Of a stretch of DNA of 64,000 bases, positions 63,591 to 64,000 are shown piece by piece. This DNA is from Pseudovibrio sp. Alg231-02 (GTDB taxonomy: Bacteria; Pseudomonadota; Alphaproteobacteria; Rhizobiales; Stappiaceae), in assembly GCF_900143565.1 (NCBI RefSeq), contig NZ_FREX01000004.1:186001-250000 (forward strand), in the 5' to 3' direction. Within the stretch, counting starts at the first letter, position 1, and each line of letters starts with the position of its first letter. The notes below the pieces were generated by a model that was not told where the DNA came from, searched no databases, and was given only the letters and a program-made list of their open reading frames with translations. The translations under genes were made by a program, and so were the position numbers.

Positions 63591-64000
63591 TTAAAACCTC
63601 AAACTTTAGAAACTAAAACAACAAAATCTCTCGAGATACGCCGAATACAGTTCCAACTTCATCAAACGAAGCGCACGTATGTCAGATAGATATGCATTTA
63701 AGAAACTCTACCGCTACGAGACCATTCTAAGTAAATCTAAAAAATGATTCTAAGATCAAATAAAAGATAAATATAAGTTGCTCAGACCCCAAGAAATTAC
63801 AATCTTTAATATTGAGATACCTGGTTTAATTGAGTTTAAATAACATGGCAGAACCAAAGCTCTCACTATTTTGACTTGTAAAACTTGCAAATTAATTATG
63901 TACCACACACATCAAAAGCAACTCGATGCAGCCGCAAAATCAGTTCAATACAAATTTTGCAGACAATCAATGCTTCGTAACTCTCTGTAGAAGCGCAGTT
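63591..64000. promoter_or_regulatory. 410-bp AT-rich region upstream of the second autotransporter
   Basis: It holds the autotransporter promoter and runs off the window end. The composition is strongly AT-rich, unlike the rest of the window. I see no open frame, RNA gene or strong hairpin in it. Confidence 0.5.

Overview
The window reads as chromosome of a free-living marine alphaproteobacterium. The Rhizobiales/Rhodobacterales-type families (IalB, MbfA, HAD-UbiA fusion, alphaproteobacterial Fpr), the moderate GC, the many TetR/LysR/AraC/IclR regulators and the two large autotransporters fit a relative of Pseudovibrio/Stappiaceae. That placement is inference; no rRNA, tRNA or marker gene is present. 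I see no insertion sequence, phage gene, CRISPR array or plasmid function.

Layout. 0-12 kb: the 5' end of a LysR regulator, an SDR, a beta-lactamase-fold hydrolase, an AraC/GyrI regulator, ferredoxin-NADP reductase, a Rieske oxygenase controlled by a divergent TetR with two clear operators, an ABC-F ATPase, an IalB protein, a VOC protein, a lipoprotein and a Bcr-type MFS pump. 12-15.5 kb: a compact polyprenyl-phosphate-sugar glycosylation set (GT-C-like protein, GtrA, HAD-UbiA fusion). 16-21.3 kb: a complete oppABCDF peptide importer. 21.4-27 kb: GFA protein, BenE transporter, UDP-glucuronate decarboxylase, a double-hairpin intergenic repeat, and a hydrolase/double-NTF2/SDR operon.

27.3-34 kb is a stress block: a methyltransferase, two TetR genes, Ohr, CurA-like reductase and a DJ-1 protein, then another TetR divergent from a tandem DJ-1 protein whose first catalytic Cys is replaced by Ser. 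34-38 kb is a 1286-residue autotransporter with tandem 76-residue repeats. 38.1-39.3 kb is an Xre/RES toxin-antitoxin pair with a palindrome inside its promoter, followed by an unknown 251-residue protein with a degenerate EF-hand-like loop. 40-44.5 kb holds a GNAT, an AGCS alanine/glycine symporter, and a LysR/AEC transporter pair.

44.6-46.9 kb encodes the least explained gene: a 767-residue hydrophilic protein without a signal peptide whose C-terminal half is a duplicated module of about 190 residues. MbfA (ferritin-VIT1 iron exporter) follows. 48.2-59.6 kb is a catabolic locus: a four-gene sugar ABC importer on the minus strand, divergent from IclR regulator, Gfo/Idh/MocA dehydrogenase, IolD-like ThDP enzyme, aldehyde dehydrogenase and IlvD/Edd dehydratase on the plus strand. 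The enzyme combination does not match a textbook sugar pathway. A TIGR03032-type protein and a second, 908-residue autotransporter close the window.

Starts were chosen by family N-terminus and ribosome-binding site, so several are downstream of the longest open frame. All functions are from reading sequence; no database search was run.
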